NCBI RefSeq assembly: GCF_014217215.1
Contig: NZ_CP056080.1
Span: forward strand, 1,736,001 to 1,800,000
DNA length: 64,000 nucleotides
From: Rothia nasimurium
GTDB lineage: Bacteria; Actinomycetota; Actinomycetes; Actinomycetales; Micrococcaceae
Direction of reading: 5' to 3'
Position numbers and translations under genes: made by a program. Each line of letters starts with the position of its first letter. The first letter of the stretch is position 1. Shown piece after piece: positions 45,425 through 55,204 of this stretch. The notes under the pieces are model-generated. The model saw nothing but the letters and a program-made list of their open reading frames with translations. It was not told where the DNA came from and made no database searches.

Positions 45425-45874
45425 CTAGCGAGCTGCCAGGGGGCGCTCGACGGCGGGAATATCGCGGCTTGAGGTTGCGGCGATACCGTATTCGCGCTTG
45501 AACTGTTCTGAGAACTCAGCGGGTACGGTATCGGGTACCGAGAATCCTTCTTCAACAGCCATGCGAGCGGAGACTTCGGCCAGCATAGCTGAGAGGGAGA
45601 TGCTCAGCGCCTGGCAGATGGAAGCCAGCAGCTCTGATGAGGCTTCCTTCTGGCCGCGCTCGACCTCGCTGAGGTAGCCCAGTGATACTCGGGCTGAGTG
45701 GGAAACTTCGCGGAGGGTGCGGCCCTGGCGCTGGCGAACATCGCGCAGAACTTCGCCGATAGCGTGGCGGAGCAGGATAACTTTACCGGCGTCTTGGGCG
45801 GGGGCAGCGTTCTCAGTCTGACCCACATCCTTCCAACGGACGACACCGTTCACGGATACGGGCTGCTTAGTCAT
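45425..45874 (-). CDS. clgR: ClgR-type transcriptional regulator
   Basis: Xre-family activator that in actinobacteria controls clp protease and other stress genes. The helix-turn-helix lies at about 35-92: [42 protein letters not shown]. The 149-residue length and position beside cinA and pgsA match ClgR of other actinobacteria. The C-terminus reads RPLAAR; ClgR relatives end in an LAA-type tag that makes them Clp substrates, so this near-terminal LAA is of interest. It could also be a related regulator, but the context argues for ClgR. Confidence 0.85.
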   Translation of the reverse strand: MTKQPVSVNGVVRWKDVGQTENAAPAQDAGKVILLRHAIGEVLRDVRQRQGRTLREVSHSARVSLGYLSEVERGQKEASSELLASICQALSISLSAMLAEVSARMAVEEGFSVPDTVPAEFSEQFKREYGIAATSSRDIPAVERPLAAR

Positions 45875-46078
45875 TTTTATACCAATCTCCTGGTTGTCAT
45901 GCTCCCGTTATATCAGGAGCGGGTGTTCTCAGCCTAGCGCATATTCGCGCTTTCGTCAGCTGACCTCAAGAATATTTCGTTTACTTACGACTTTTTCTTG
46001 TTACATCTATCTAAACCTACGCGGCTGTGTTTTCATTCCCTGTTAGCTGAAAAATTCATCTGAAAATTTTCTGGGAGC

Positions 46079-46621
46079 TTACTTAGCGGTTTCAGCAAGA
46101 AACTCTGCAAGCAGGTTCAAGGCATCGTGGGCTGCTTGGGCACGAATTTCTGCCCGGTTGCCCGCATAGTTTTTTTCAAGCACGCGGACACCCCCGCTCG
46201 CCGGGTGCGCTACGGCCAGGTAGACGCGCCCTACCGGTTTACCGTCGCAGGGCTCTGGCCCGGCAGCCCCGGTGGTGGCTACGCCGAAGTCAGCTTCGCA
46301 GACCCGGGCGGTTCCCTGAGCCATGGCGATTGCGACGTCTGGGTCTACCGCTCCCCGCTCAGCGAGCAAACCGGCAGGTACCCCCAGTACAGAGGCCTTG
46401 ACCTCGGTGGCGTAGGAGATAACGCCACCCCGGTACACCGCAGACGCCCCGGGAACGGTGCAGATAAGCTGGCCTACCATACCCCCGGTCAGGGACTCTG
46501 CCGTTGCCAGCTGAGCACCGGTGTCCGCCCCCTTCTGCGCCCCATCGGCTACGCGAGCCACCGCAGCAGCAACCAGGCGGGCAGCTGCACGCTCAAGGTT
46601 CTGAGCCATCATCTCTACCAT
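46079..46621 (-). CDS. pncC: CinA C-terminal domain protein (nicotinamide-nucleotide amidase)
   Basis: Single-domain form of CinA; relatives hydrolyse nicotinamide mononucleotide to recycle NAD by-products. In the 180 residues the conserved TAESLTGGMVGQLICTVPGAS (about 41-61) is followed by GGVISYATEVKASVLGV and VATTGAAGPEPCDGKPVG (about 113-130), the latter forming the active-site loop. The molybdopterin-binding N-terminal domain of full-length CinA is absent, which is normal in actinobacteria. It is between pgsA and clgR, 7 bp after pgsA. Confidence 0.93.
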   Translation of the reverse strand: MVEMMAQNLERAAARLVAAAVARVADGAQKGADTGAQLATAESLTGGMVGQLICTVPGASAVYRGGVISYATEVKASVLGVPAGLLAERGAVDPDVAIAMAQGTARVCEADFGVATTGAAGPEPCDGKPVGRVYLAVAHPASGGVRVLEKNYAGNRAEIRAQAAHDALNLLAEFLAETAK

Positions 46622-46627
46622 GCCGGT

Positions 46628-47230
46628 CTACTTCCCCTGAGCCGCGAAGTAGTCACGGCGCAGCTGCATGGCCTTGACAACGTAGTCGATACCGGTCACC
46701 ACGGTCACGACCACCACAGCGGCCATCACCAGGTAGCCGGGCCACAGAGCCCAGGAACCCAGCTGCCCCAGCGGGAGAATCATCAGCACCAGTGCCACCG
46801 TCTGCAGCACGGTCTTGAGCTTACCGCCCTTAGATGCTGCCATGACCCCGTACTTGATGATGAACAGGCGCATCACCGTGATACCCCACTCGCGCACCAG
46901 AATGACGATGGTGACCCACCACCACAGCTCCCCCAGCATGGACAGCACCACGAAAGCAGCCCCGGTGAGCAGCTTATCGGCGATGGGGTCAGCAATCTTG
47001 CCGAAGCTGGTAATCAGGTTGTTTTTGCGGGCTAAGTAGCCATCGAGCCAGTCGGTAATCATGGCCAGTACGAACACGGCGGCTGCCCACCAGCGCAAGC
47101 TCAGGTTGGCCTCACCGTGGGGCCCGCCGGCCCAGAGGGCCCAGACGAACAGGGGAACCATCACAATGCGCAGGGCGGTCAGCGCATTCGGGATGTTCCA
47201 GTTAGAAGCGGTTGCGGTCTGGTCGGCCAC
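46628..47230 (-). CDS. pgsA: CDP-diacylglycerol-glycerol-3-phosphate 3-phosphatidyltransferase
   Basis: Membrane enzyme of phosphatidylglycerol synthesis. The 200 residues have several helices and the CDP-alcohol phosphotransferase signature DWLDGYLARKNNLITSFGKIAD (split here as DWLDGYLARK and GKIADPIADK, about 61-86), with the metal-binding Asp residues intact. A related phosphatidyltransferase is less likely given the neighbours ftsK, pncC and clgR, the usual actinobacterial setting. Confidence 0.94.
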   Translation of the reverse strand: MADQTATASNWNIPNALTALRIVMVPLFVWALWAGGPHGEANLSLRWWAAAVFVLAMITDWLDGYLARKNNLITSFGKIADPIADKLLTGAAFVVLSMLGELWWWVTIVILVREWGITVMRLFIIKYGVMAASKGGKLKTVLQTVALVLMILPLGQLGSWALWPGYLVMAAVVVVTVVTGIDYVVKAMQLRRDYFAAQGK

Positions 47231-47251
47231 GGTGTTCTCCTTAGGGTGGTT

Positions 47252-47278
47252 CCGCCCCGCTCGCGATAAGCGGGGCGG
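47252..47278 (-). terminator. Terminator of ftsK
   Basis: CCGCCCCGCT (47252-47261) and AGCGGGGCGG (47269-47278) form a perfect stem 34 bases after the ftsK stop and just before the pgsA start. No clear T-run follows, so it may be partial. Confidence 0.65.
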
Positions 47279-47311
47279 ACGCCGTCGGTTGGGTCTGGCG
47301 GGGAAGGCCGG

Positions 47312-50300
47312 CTAACGGCCGGTCAGGTTCCAGGCGTCTTCGCTGTCGGGGTCGTCCGCCTCGTCGTAGTAGTCAACGGCCTGCGGCACCCCGTCGTTCA
47401 TGTGGGCTACAGGATCCCCGCCGTAGGGGTCACTGTCTACAGGGGCCGGAGGCTCTTCACCCCGGATCTTAGCGAGGACGGCGGGCAGGTCATCGGGCTG
47501 GACCAGTACGTCGCGGGCCTTCGATCCCTCAGAGGGGCCAACGACTTCGCGCGATTCGAGCAGGTCCATCAGGCGCCCTGCCTTAGCAAAGCCCACGCGC
47601 AGCTTGCGCTGCAGCATGGAGGTCGAACCGAACTGGGTGTTGACCACCAGTTCGGCTGCCCGCAGCAGATCGTCCAGGTCGTCCCCGATGTCGTCGTCAA
47701 TCTTCTTGGAGGGGGCAGCGGCGATTACGTCGTCGCGGTAGACCGCAGGGGCCTGCTTCTTTACGTGCTCCACAACCTCGTGAATCTCAGATTCACCCAC
47801 CCAGGCACCCTGCACACGCATAGGCTTCGACGCGCCCATGGGCAGGAAGAGGGCGTCACCCTGGCCGATCAGTTTCTCGGCGCCGGGCTGATCGAGCACC
47901 ACGCGGGAGTCGGTCACTGACGAGGTCGCAAAGGCCATGCGGGAGGGCACGTTGGCCTTAATCAGGCCGGTGACCACGTCAACGGACGGACGCTGGGTTG
48001 CCAGCACCAGGTGGATACCGGCGGCTCTGGCCAGCTGAGTGATACGGACGATGGACTCTTCCACATCGCGCGGGGCAACCATCATCAGGTCGGCAAGCTC
48101 GTCCACGATCACCAGCAGGTAGGGGTAGGCCTTAATCTGGCGCTTGGAACCGGGCTCCGGCTGAATCTTGCCGGCCTTGACGGCCTTGTTGAAGTCGTCC
48201 ACGTGCTTGTAGCCGTAGTGGGCAAGGTCGTCGTAGCGGGCGTCCATCTCTCGCACCACCCACTGCAGGGCCTCGGCAGCCTTCTTGGGGTTGGTGATGA
48301 TGGGGGTGATCAGGTGGGGAATCCCCTCGTAGGCGGTGAGCTCCACACGCTTGGGGTCAACCATAATCAGGCGCACCTGATCGGGGGTTGAGCGCATCAG
48401 GATCGAGGTAATCATGGAGTTCACGAACGAGGATTTACCGGCACCGGTAGCACCTGCCACCAGCATGTGAGGCATCTTAGCCAGGTTAGCAATGACGAAG
48501 CCGCCCTCGACGTCCTTACCCACACCCATGACCATGGGGTGATCGGTAGCGTGGGCCTTAGCCGAGCGCAGCACATCGCCCAGCACCACGATTTCACGGT
48601 CAGTGTTGGGGATTTCGATACCGATAGCACTCTTACCCGGGATGGGCGAGAGAATGCGTACGTCGGCAGACGCCACGGCGTAGGCAATGTTCTTGGACAG
48701 GGCGGTGACGCGCTCCACCTTGGTGCCGGGACCCAGCTCAATCTCGTAGCGGGTGACGGTGGGGCCGCGGGAGAAGCCGGTGACTTCGGCGTCGACGTTG
48801 AACTGCTGGAGCACGTTGGTCAGGGCATTGACCACCTGCTCGTTGGCTTCGGAGCTTTCCTTGGCGGGCGGGCCGGCCTCGAGCATGGACTCGGTGGGCA
48901 GGGTGTAGGAGCCGGTCGACGACTCCACGACTAGCTCGCCACGCGGCTGCTCGGTTCGCTCTGCCACGGTGTTGTTTTGCAGGCGGGCGGACGCGCGCTC
49001 GGCAGCAGGGCGTTCGGCGGCAGGACGCGCCGGGGCGGCTGCGCCCGCGGCACCTGCACCTGCAGCACCTGCAGCAGCCGCGCCGGTCAGGGCAGCACCC
49101 AGGGATGCGGCAGAAGCGCTCCCCTTGCCGGGGCGGGGCACGGCAGGAGCTGATGCGGGGGCGGGTGCTGATGCAGGAGCAGCAGCCGGTCGGCTAACAG
49201 GCTGAGGCGCAGCAGTCTCGGGCTCAAAGCCGTCACGGTCTGTTTCTACCGGTTCAGGGCTATAGCCGTGGTCCGCGGCAGCCTGGCGGGCCTGGTCGAG
49301 ACGCTGGGCCGGGGCGTCCGAACGCTCCTGCTCAGCGTAGCTGGCCGCGAGCTCGTCCTCGCTCTCCCATAGCCCCTGGTCAAAGAGCTCGCCCTTTTTC
49401 TTGGCGGCCTTAGCCGCTGCTTTCTTCTCTTTACGGGTCTGCTTGCGGGGGGCCTCAACGTCAAAGGCTTCTACGGGGCGGGCCGCGTTCTGGGCAGCAC
49501 GGCGGGGGGCAGCGGGAACCTGCTCAACGCGGGCGGTTTCAGGTTCGGCGTCGTAACCGTCCTCAATAACAGCGGCCTGGTAGGGCTCGTCTGCCTCGTA
49601 GCGGTCAAGCCTGCGGTCCTTCTCATCGCGGGGGCCAAAGCCCAGCCAGCTCAGCAGGCCACCGCGACGACGGGGAGCCGGGGCGGGGGCGTCCTCATAG
49701 AGATAGGAGCGGTCGTGCTCGCCGTCCAGCACGCGGGTTTCGGTATCGTCCTGGGTGCGGGAGGCACGGGAAGGACGCCCGGCGTCGGCAACAGAGCCGT
49801 GGGGCTTTTCGCCCAGCAGTAGGCCGAAAATATGCACGACCTTGGGCCAGATTTGGCGCAGGGGCGTATCGGTTGCCACCAGCAAACCAGCCAGGAAGAC
49901 CAGGGCAATCACAAGCCATTCGAGCACATTCACGCCGCCCACGATACGGCTTGCAGGGGTACCGATCAGCACACCCACGGTACCACCACCGCCCCAGAAT
50001 TCATCAAAGCTCGATGAGAATGAGGGGTAGCCGGCGACCTTGGCACCCATCATGGACGCCGAAACCGTCATGATGGTAAAACCGATGGCGATACGGTTGT
50101 TGGCGCGCACTTCTAACGGGTGGCGGAAGATTCTGATCGCGAAAATCAGGCAGAGAATGGGAATCAGCAGGGAGCCCTGACCGAAGAGGCCGCCCACGGC
50201 GATATGCCACAGGTGCAGGGGCCACTCGTACCAGGCCAGGTTGGCGGGGTCAGCTCGCCAGCCCCACCACTCCACGCCCGCGGTGAGCAGGCCAATAGCC

Positions 50301-50581
50301 AGCACCAGCAGGGCCCCGCCGTCACGGCGTTCATGCAGTTCGATATCGGTGCGGAGCTCGCCCATACGGCGCACAGCACCGCCCACGGTAAAGGCTAGAG
50401 ACTGCCAGGCTCCCACCAGGGCGCGCACAAAGGCGTTGCTCTCCTGAGGGGGTGCTGACGTGGTCTTACGGCTTCGACCTTGAGCGGAGGTTGAGCGACG
50501 TGAGGACGTCTTGGAGCGGCTCCCCGTAGAGCGGGGAGCTGATTTACTCGATGCAGACTTTCGCGGAGCCATTCTTCCCAA
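47312..50581 (-). CDS. ftsK: DNA translocase FtsK/SpoIIIE
   Basis: Moves chromosomal DNA at the closing septum. The 1089 residues start with a basic tail (1-45), four membrane helices (about 88-225), and a long low-complexity linker (about 270-600), rich in Ala, Pro and charged residues, with an Ala-rich stretch around 500-545. The motor follows: [16 protein letters not shown] (Walker A, about 708-723), [29 protein letters not shown] (Walker B) and [16 protein letters not shown]. The winged-helix gamma domain that reads polar KOPS-like sites is at about 985-1050. A terminator follows. Confidence 0.96.
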   Translation of the reverse strand: MGRMAPRKSASSKSAPRSTGSRSKTSSRRSTSAQGRSRKTTSAPPQESNAFVRALVGAWQSLAFTVGGAVRRMGELRTDIELHERRDGGALLVLAIGLLTAGVEWWGWRADPANLAWYEWPLHLWHIAVGGLFGQGSLLIPILCLIFAIRIFRHPLEVRANNRIAIGFTIMTVSASMMGAKVAGYPSFSSSFDEFWGGGGTVGVLIGTPASRIVGGVNVLEWLVIALVFLAGLLVATDTPLRQIWPKVVHIFGLLLGEKPHGSVADAGRPSRASRTQDDTETRVLDGEHDRSYLYEDAPAPAPRRRGGLLSWLGFGPRDEKDRRLDRYEADEPYQAAVIEDGYDAEPETARVEQVPAAPRRAAQNAARPVEAFDVEAPRKQTRKEKKAAAKAAKKKGELFDQGLWESEDELAASYAEQERSDAPAQRLDQARQAAADHGYSPEPVETDRDGFEPETAAPQPVSRPAAAPASAPAPASAPAVPRPGKGSASAASLGAALTGAAAAGAAGAGAAGAAAPARPAAERPAAERASARLQNNTVAERTEQPRGELVVESSTGSYTLPTESMLEAGPPAKESSEANEQVVNALTNVLQQFNVDAEVTGFSRGPTVTRYEIELGPGTKVERVTALSKNIAYAVASADVRILSPIPGKSAIGIEIPNTDREIVVLGDVLRSAKAHATDHPMVMGVGKDVEGGFVIANLAKMPHMLVAGATGAGKSSFVNSMITSILMRSTPDQVRLIMVDPKRVELTAYEGIPHLITPIITNPKKAAEALQWVVREMDARYDDLAHYGYKHVDDFNKAVKAGKIQPEPGSKRQIKAYPYLLVIVDELADLMMVAPRDVEESIVRITQLARAAGIHLVLATQRPSVDVVTGLIKANVPSRMAFATSSVTDSRVVLDQPGAEKLIGQGDALFLPMGASKPMRVQGAWVGESEIHEVVEHVKKQAPAVYRDDVIAAAPSKKIDDDIGDDLDDLLRAAELVVNTQFGSTSMLQRKLRVGFAKAGRLMDLLESREVVGPSEGSKARDVLVQPDDLPAVLAKIRGEEPPAPVDSDPYGGDPVAHMNDGVPQAVDYYDEADDPDSEDAWNLTGR

Positions 50582-50614
50582 TACTGGTTGACGTTGGTAT
50601 GCGTTTAAATAGCT

Positions 50615-50646
50615 TACCCGGCAGCAGGTAAAACTGCCGCCGGGTA
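50615..50646 (-). terminator. Terminator of the RNase J gene
   Basis: TACCCGGCAG and CTGCCGCCGGGTA pair with one bulged base and a nine-base loop, 13 bases after the RNase J stop and upstream of ftsK. The minus-strand continuation has only a weak T-run. Confidence 0.6.
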
Positions 50647-50659
50647 TGCTCAGAGGTTG

Positions 50660-52375
50660 CTAGTTGCCTTCGGCCTCAGGGGTGTGGGTCTCGATGACCA
50701 CGGGTACGATCATGGGCTTGCGGCGCAGGCGGCGGGCCACCCAGGCGCCCATGGTACGGCGGACGATCTGCTGCAGCTGGTGGGTGGTGTGCACCTTCTC
50801 GGGGGCCCGGTGCAGGGCGTCCTCGAGGGCTGCGGTGATCTTGGGGGTGATGTCGTCGAACACAGAGTCGTCTTCGGCGATGCCGCGGGCGTGGATGTCG
50901 GGGCCGGTGACTACGCGCTTGGTGGCGCGGTCGACCACAGTCACGATAGAAACGAAGCCTTCTTCGCCCAGAACGCGGCGGTCCTTGAGGTCGTCCTCGG
51001 TCACGTGGCCCACGGACTTACCGTCGACGTAGACGTATTCGCAGGGTACCTGACCAACGATATCGGCGCGGCCATCGCGCAGGTCTACCACGGTACCGGA
51101 GTCACAGATCAGCACGCGGTCGCTCTTGATACCGGTTTCGATAGCGAGCTTGCCAGAGGCCAGCAGGTGGCGGACTTCACCGTGTACAGGCATGACGTTC
51201 TTGGGCTGCAGAATGTTGTAGCAGTAGAGCAGCTCGCCAGCGGCGGCGTGACCGGAGACGTGAACCCTGGCGTTGCCCTTGTGCACCACGTTGGCGCCCA
51301 GCTTCATCAGGCCGTTGATCACGCGGTAGACGGAGGTTTCGTTACCGGGAATCAGGGATGAGGCGAGGATGATGGTATCGCCCTTTTCGACCTGAATCTT
51401 ATGGTCGCCATTAGCCATACGAGAGAGGGCTGCCATGGGCTCACCCTGAGAACCGGTGCACATCATCACAATCTGCTCGGGACGGTAGTCATCGACCTTC
51501 TTGAGGTCAACCAGAATACCTTCGGGTACGTTCAGGTAGCCCAGCTTTTCGGCGATGGTCATGTTACGCACCATGGAGCGGCCCACCAGCACGACCTTGC
51601 GGCCGCGCTCGGCGGCGGCATCGAGCACCTGCTGCACACGGTGCACGTGGGATGAGAAGGAAGCAACGATGACGCGGCGCTTGGCGTCGCGCATGACGTT
51701 AGAGATAACCGGGCCGATGTTCTTTTCGGTGGGGGTGAAGCCGGGAACCTCAGCGTTGGTTGAGTCAGGCAGGAAGAGGTCGATGCCTTCTTCACCCAGG
51801 CGGGCGAAGTGACGCAGGTCGGTGATGCGGCCGTCGAGGGGCAGCTGGTCCATCTTGAAGTCGCCGGTGTGCAGGCACTTACCGGCCTTGGTGCGGATGA
51901 AGACTGCCAGGGCATCGGGAATGGAGTGGTTAACGGCTACAAATTCGCATTCGAAGGGGCCGAAACGCTCAACCTGGCCCTCAACGACGTCCATGGTGTA
52001 GGGCTTGATGCGGTGTTCCTGCAGTTTTGCCTCGACCAGGGCCAGGGTCAGCTGGGAGCCAACCAGGGGAATATCGGGGCGCAGACGCAGCAGGTAGGGT
52101 ACAGCACCGATGTGGTCTTCGTGGCCGTGGGTCAGCACGATAGCCACGATGTCCTGCAGGCGGTCCTTGATGTAGTTGAGGTCGGGCAGAATGAGGTCAA
52201 CGCCGGGCTGGGACTCTTCGGGGAAGAGCACGCCACAGTCGACAACGAGCAGTTTGCCGTTGATTTCGTAGACGGTCATGTTACGACCAACTTCACCCAG
52301 GCCGCCCAGGGGCACAACGCGCAGGGTGTCTTTTTTCAGTTTGGGGGGTAGGTGCGGGCTTTCAACTGTTTGCAT
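50660..52375 (-). CDS. rnj: Ribonuclease J
   Basis: Metallo-beta-lactamase RNase with both endo- and 5'-exonuclease activity, central to mRNA decay and rRNA maturation in actinobacteria. The start is placed at ATG 52375 (571 residues), 17 codons inside the open frame, because KDTLRVVPLGGLGEVGRNMTVYE is the family N-terminus. HGHEDHIGAVPYLL (about 83-96) is the zinc-binding motif; a conserved SNHSIPDALAV-type region and the C-terminal SGHAAAGELL are present. It is between dapA and ftsK, the usual actinobacterial order. Confidence 0.95.
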   Translation of the reverse strand: MQTVESPHLPPKLKKDTLRVVPLGGLGEVGRNMTVYEINGKLLVVDCGVLFPEESQPGVDLILPDLNYIKDRLQDIVAIVLTHGHEDHIGAVPYLLRLRPDIPLVGSQLTLALVEAKLQEHRIKPYTMDVVEGQVERFGPFECEFVAVNHSIPDALAVFIRTKAGKCLHTGDFKMDQLPLDGRITDLRHFARLGEEGIDLFLPDSTNAEVPGFTPTEKNIGPVISNVMRDAKRRVIVASFSSHVHRVQQVLDAAAERGRKVVLVGRSMVRNMTIAEKLGYLNVPEGILVDLKKVDDYRPEQIVMMCTGSQGEPMAALSRMANGDHKIQVEKGDTIILASSLIPGNETSVYRVINGLMKLGANVVHKGNARVHVSGHAAAGELLYCYNILQPKNVMPVHGEVRHLLASGKLAIETGIKSDRVLICDSGTVVDLRDGRADIVGQVPCEYVYVDGKSVGHVTEDDLKDRRVLGEEGFVSIVTVVDRATKRVVTGPDIHARGIAEDDSVFDDITPKITAALEDALHRAPEKVHTTHQLQQIVRRTMGAWVARRLRRKPMIVPVVIETHTPEAEGN

Positions 52376-52418
52376 AGTTTCTCTTTCGTTCGTTTTTCTT
52401 TTCTGAATACGGGCAAAG

Positions 52419-52456
52419 CGGGCCACCCAAAATCGCCGTGATTTTGGGTGGGCCCG
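52419..52456 (-). terminator. Terminator of dapA
   Basis: CCACCCAAAATC and GATTTTGGGTGG form a 12-base stem extended by CGGG/CCCG (with one bulged G) and a five-base loop, 22 bases after the dapA stop. It also precedes the RNase J gene start. Confidence 0.75.
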
Positions 52457-52477
52457 CCGGGTACCCGCAGTACGTTT

Positions 52478-53410
52478 TTACTTGATCAGGGTTGAGGCGA
52501 TGATGGAGCCTTCGAGGTCGGAGCGCATGAGGGCGGCTTCTTCGTCGGTAGCCAGTACGTGCGGCAGGCGCACGGTAGCTGAGTCGAGGATGCCCTGCCA
52601 GGTGAGAATCTGCTTGGCGGCGACGCAGCCGGGTACGCGGCTCATGGCGGCGCGGACGACGGGGGCCAGGTCGAGGTGCAGTTTCTGGGCGGTTGCCAGG
52701 TCGCCGGCGACGGTTGCGTCGATGAGCTGGCGGAAGTGTTCGGGGGCTACGTGGGAGGTGACGCCTACAAGACCTACTGCGCCCATGGCGAGCCAGGGCA
52801 GGGTGAGGCCGTCATCGCCTGAGTAGTAGTCGAGGTCGGTGGTTTCCATGACCTCGGTGGCTGCGGTGAAGTCTGCTTTGGCGTCCTTGACTGCCACGAT
52901 GTTCTCGTGGCCTGCCAAGGCACGGTAGACAGCGGGGGTGATGGGGATGCCTGCGCGACCGGGGATGTCGTAGAGCATGACGGGGGTCTTGACGGCGTCA
53001 GCTACGGTGCGGAAGTGGGCTTCCAGGCCGGTCTGGGTGGGCTTGTTGTAGTAGGGGGTGACCACGAGCAGGCCGTCTACGCCTACTGCTTCGGCGCGAG
53101 AGGCCAGGTGCAGGGTGTGGGCGGTGTCGTTGGAACCAACGCCAGCTACGATTTTGGCGCGGTCGCCGACGGCCTCTTTGACGATGCGGAAGACGTTTTC
53201 GTTTTCCTCATCGGTCATAGTGGAGTATTCGCCGGTAGTGCCGCAGACGATGAGACCGTCGTGGCCTCGGTCCACCAGATTGGTCGCGAGCGCTGCGGTT
53301 GCTTGTTCGTTAACTTCGCCGTTGGCGGCAAAGGGGGTAACCATGGCGGTGAGCAGGCGCCCGAAGACGGGTTCTGCTGCGGTTGAGGTGTTCTGTGCGG
53401 TCTCAGACAT
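52478..53410 (-). CDS. dapA: 4-hydroxy-tetrahydrodipicolinate synthase
   Basis: Condenses pyruvate with aspartate semialdehyde, the first committed step to diaminopimelate and lysine. The 310 residues form a TIM barrel with VCGTTGEYSTMTDEE (about 57-71), YYNKPTQTGLEAHF (about 125-138), YDIPGRAG (about 151-158) and the Schiff-base lysine in VAVKDAKADF (about 179-188). Feedback sensitivity to lysine cannot be judged. It is in the dapB / membrane protein / dapA / rnj order, with a 91-bp gap upstream. Confidence 0.96.
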   Translation of the reverse strand: MSETAQNTSTAAEPVFGRLLTAMVTPFAANGEVNEQATAALATNLVDRGHDGLIVCGTTGEYSTMTDEENENVFRIVKEAVGDRAKIVAGVGSNDTAHTLHLASRAEAVGVDGLLVVTPYYNKPTQTGLEAHFRTVADAVKTPVMLYDIPGRAGIPITPAVYRALAGHENIVAVKDAKADFTAATEVMETTDLDYYSGDDGLTLPWLAMGAVGLVGVTSHVAPEHFRQLIDATVAGDLATAQKLHLDLAPVVRAAMSRVPGCVAAKQILTWQGILDSATVRLPHVLATDEEAALMRSDLEGSIIASTLIK

Positions 53411-53501
53411 ATCTACTACGTTACCTTATCTGGCTGGATGGGGTGGGGTGAGTTTGCTTAAAGCTAGGTGGTTGGGCGGGGTGGACGCCTGCGGGCAGCT
53501 T

Positions 53502-54107
53502 CTAGACGGAGAGTTGGGCCGGGATTTTGCCGCGGTGAAGGGCGATGGCGGTGCGCATGGCTTTGCGGGCGCGTTTTCGGTCGCCGGAGGCATCGTAGGC
53601 CAGGGAGAGATGGAACCAGTTTTTCCAGTTGGTGGGTTCGGCCTCGGTGGCTGCTGCAACCCGAGTGAACTGGGCGTCGGCGGCGGTGCGGTCGATACGG
53701 CCAGATTCTGTGCGGGGTAGGGTGTCTTCGGGCAGTTCCCCGGTTGCGGCGAGTTCTTGGCCCAGTGCCTGGGTGCGAGAGCCGAAGATAATTTCGCGGA
53801 CCATGGCCCATGCTCCCAGGACAGGTAGCACGATGAGAGCCCCGCCCAATAGTGCGCCCAGGGTTCCGGCGTTCTGCAGGAAGATGAAGCCTCTCTGAAC
53901 GGTCAGCACCAGGTAGAGGCTCAGGGCTACCGTGACGAGGGCGGCGAAGGCACGCCCCCGCCCACCGGCGTCCACCGCGATAAATACCGCGCAGAAAACA
54001 CCGACCGCGAGCAAAAAGAGGCGGGTTCCTAGCGGTAGGGGCAGGATGAGCACGGTGAGGATGGCCAGGGTGATTGCCCCGGCGGTGAAGGCGCGCAGCG
54101 AGGTCAT
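53502..54107 (-). CDS. Membrane protein with a TPR-like C-terminal region, unknown function
   Basis: I do not recognise a named family. The 201 residues have about four hydrophobic helices (8-30, 33-50, 54-74, 82-106) and a cytoplasmic part whose last 50 residues (TNWKNWFHLSLAYDASGDRKR, ARKAMRTAIALH) look like one tetratricopeptide repeat. It follows dapB by three bases and precedes dapA, so it is likely expressed with diaminopimelate genes. Related actinobacteria have a membrane gene at this place, as far as I recall. Confidence 0.7.
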   Translation of the reverse strand: MTSLRAFTAGAITLAILTVLILPLPLGTRLFLLAVGVFCAVFIAVDAGGRGRAFAALVTVALSLYLVLTVQRGFIFLQNAGTLGALLGGALIVLPVLGAWAMVREIIFGSRTQALGQELAATGELPEDTLPRTESGRIDRTAADAQFTRVAAATEAEPTNWKNWFHLSLAYDASGDRKRARKAMRTAIALHRGKIPAQLSV

Positions 54108-54110
54108 GGA

Positions 54111-54866
54111 TTAGTCCAGGTTGAGGTAGCGGTCAAGGCCTACGGTGAGGCCGGGGTGCTGTTCAACCTGGCGGACGCCGAGCAGGACGCCGGGCATGAA
54201 GCTGGTGCGGTCAAAGGAGTCGTGGCGGATGACCAGCTGCTGGCCGGCGTCGCCCAGCAGGATTTCCTGGTGGGCGGTCAGACCGCGCAGGCGGACGGCG
54301 TGCACGTTAACCCCGGCCACCTTGGCGCCGCGCGAGCCGCCCTCATCGGTTTCGGTAGCGTCGGGTGAGGCGGGCACACCGGCTTCGGCGCGGGCTGCTG
54401 CAATTTTGTGGGCGGTGTGGACGGCGGTACCCGAGGGGGCATCCACCTTGTTGGGGTGGTGCATCTCGATGACCTCAACCGATTCAAAGAACTTAGCAGC
54501 CTTAGCTGCAAACTCGGTGGCCAGGATAGAACCGATAGCGAAGTTGGGGGCAATCAGCACGCCCACCCGGGGGTCCTCGGCGAGCAGGGCTTCAAGGGAA
54601 GCAAGACGCTCTTCATTCCATCCGGTGGTGCCGACCACCGCGTGGATGCCGTGCTCAACGGCGAAGCGTACGTTCGCTTCGGTAGCGGAGGGAACGGTCA
54701 GATCGATCATGACGTCGGCGCCGTATTCAACCAGTAGGTCCAGGGAGTCCCCGTTGCCCAGGGCGGCTACCAGATCCATATCTTCTGCGGTGTTGACCGC
54801 TTTCACTGCCTCTGACCCCATACGACCAGCAGCGCCTACAACAGCGACCTTCCAAATCTTGCTCAT
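54111..54866 (-). CDS. dapB: 4-hydroxy-tetrahydrodipicolinate reductase
   Basis: NAD(P)H reductase of the diaminopimelate pathway, acting directly after DapA. The 251 residues show VAVVGAAGRMGSEAVKAV (dinucleotide binding, about 8-25), the substrate signature EMHHPNKVDAPSGTAVHTA (about 134-152) with the catalytic His and Lys, and a C-terminal RTSFMPGVLLGVRQV. It is the first gene of the leftward dapB unit; AGAGG precedes its ATG. Confidence 0.96.
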   Translation of the reverse strand: MSKIWKVAVVGAAGRMGSEAVKAVNTAEDMDLVAALGNGDSLDLLVEYGADVMIDLTVPSATEANVRFAVEHGIHAVVGTTGWNEERLASLEALLAEDPRVGVLIAPNFAIGSILATEFAAKAAKFFESVEVIEMHHPNKVDAPSGTAVHTAHKIAAARAEAGVPASPDATETDEGGSRGAKVAGVNVHAVRLRGLTAHQEILLGDAGQQLVIRHDSFDRTSFMPGVLLGVRQVEQHPGLTVGLDRYLNLD

Positions 54867-55204
54867 GCCTCTATATACCCCTTAGTTAGTCCATTAGCTT
54901 GGGTGCCAAGCGGCACCTGGCGGTACTCGCTCACGCGCACAGCACCGGCTGGCGCACGTATCGCATCAACAAGCCACATCACACTACTCTAGCGAACGGG
55001 GTAGCCTCGCTGCACGCTCTGCCGCACCCAAGCGTCCTTTCACCTGCGCCAATACCCCAAAGTAGGCGGGGGTATTCCAGCATCCGAAACCGCCTTCGGC
55101 TCGCTGAGTGCCAAAAGACCCGGCGGGTGCGACACAAGAAAAGCCTGCCAGCTCTTACACTAGAAAGGTGCGCCTGCACCCCAGCTCACCAACCCAAGGG
55201 AACT
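54867..55204. other. Intergenic region between dapB and the acyltransferase gene
   Basis: The 338 bases hold the divergent promoters. A hairpin AATACCCC/GGGGTATT lies at 55051-55076. A TACACT -10 element at 55156-55161 is a likely promoter for the rightward acyltransferase. An open frame from 54899 reads into the gene but is not protein-like. Nothing else is seen. Confidence 0.4.

Noticed and set aside
54899-55204. Upstream extension of the acyltransferase frame
   Set aside because: The 102 extra residues are not protein-like and lie upstream of a promoter-like TACACT and a good ribosome site at ATG 55205.
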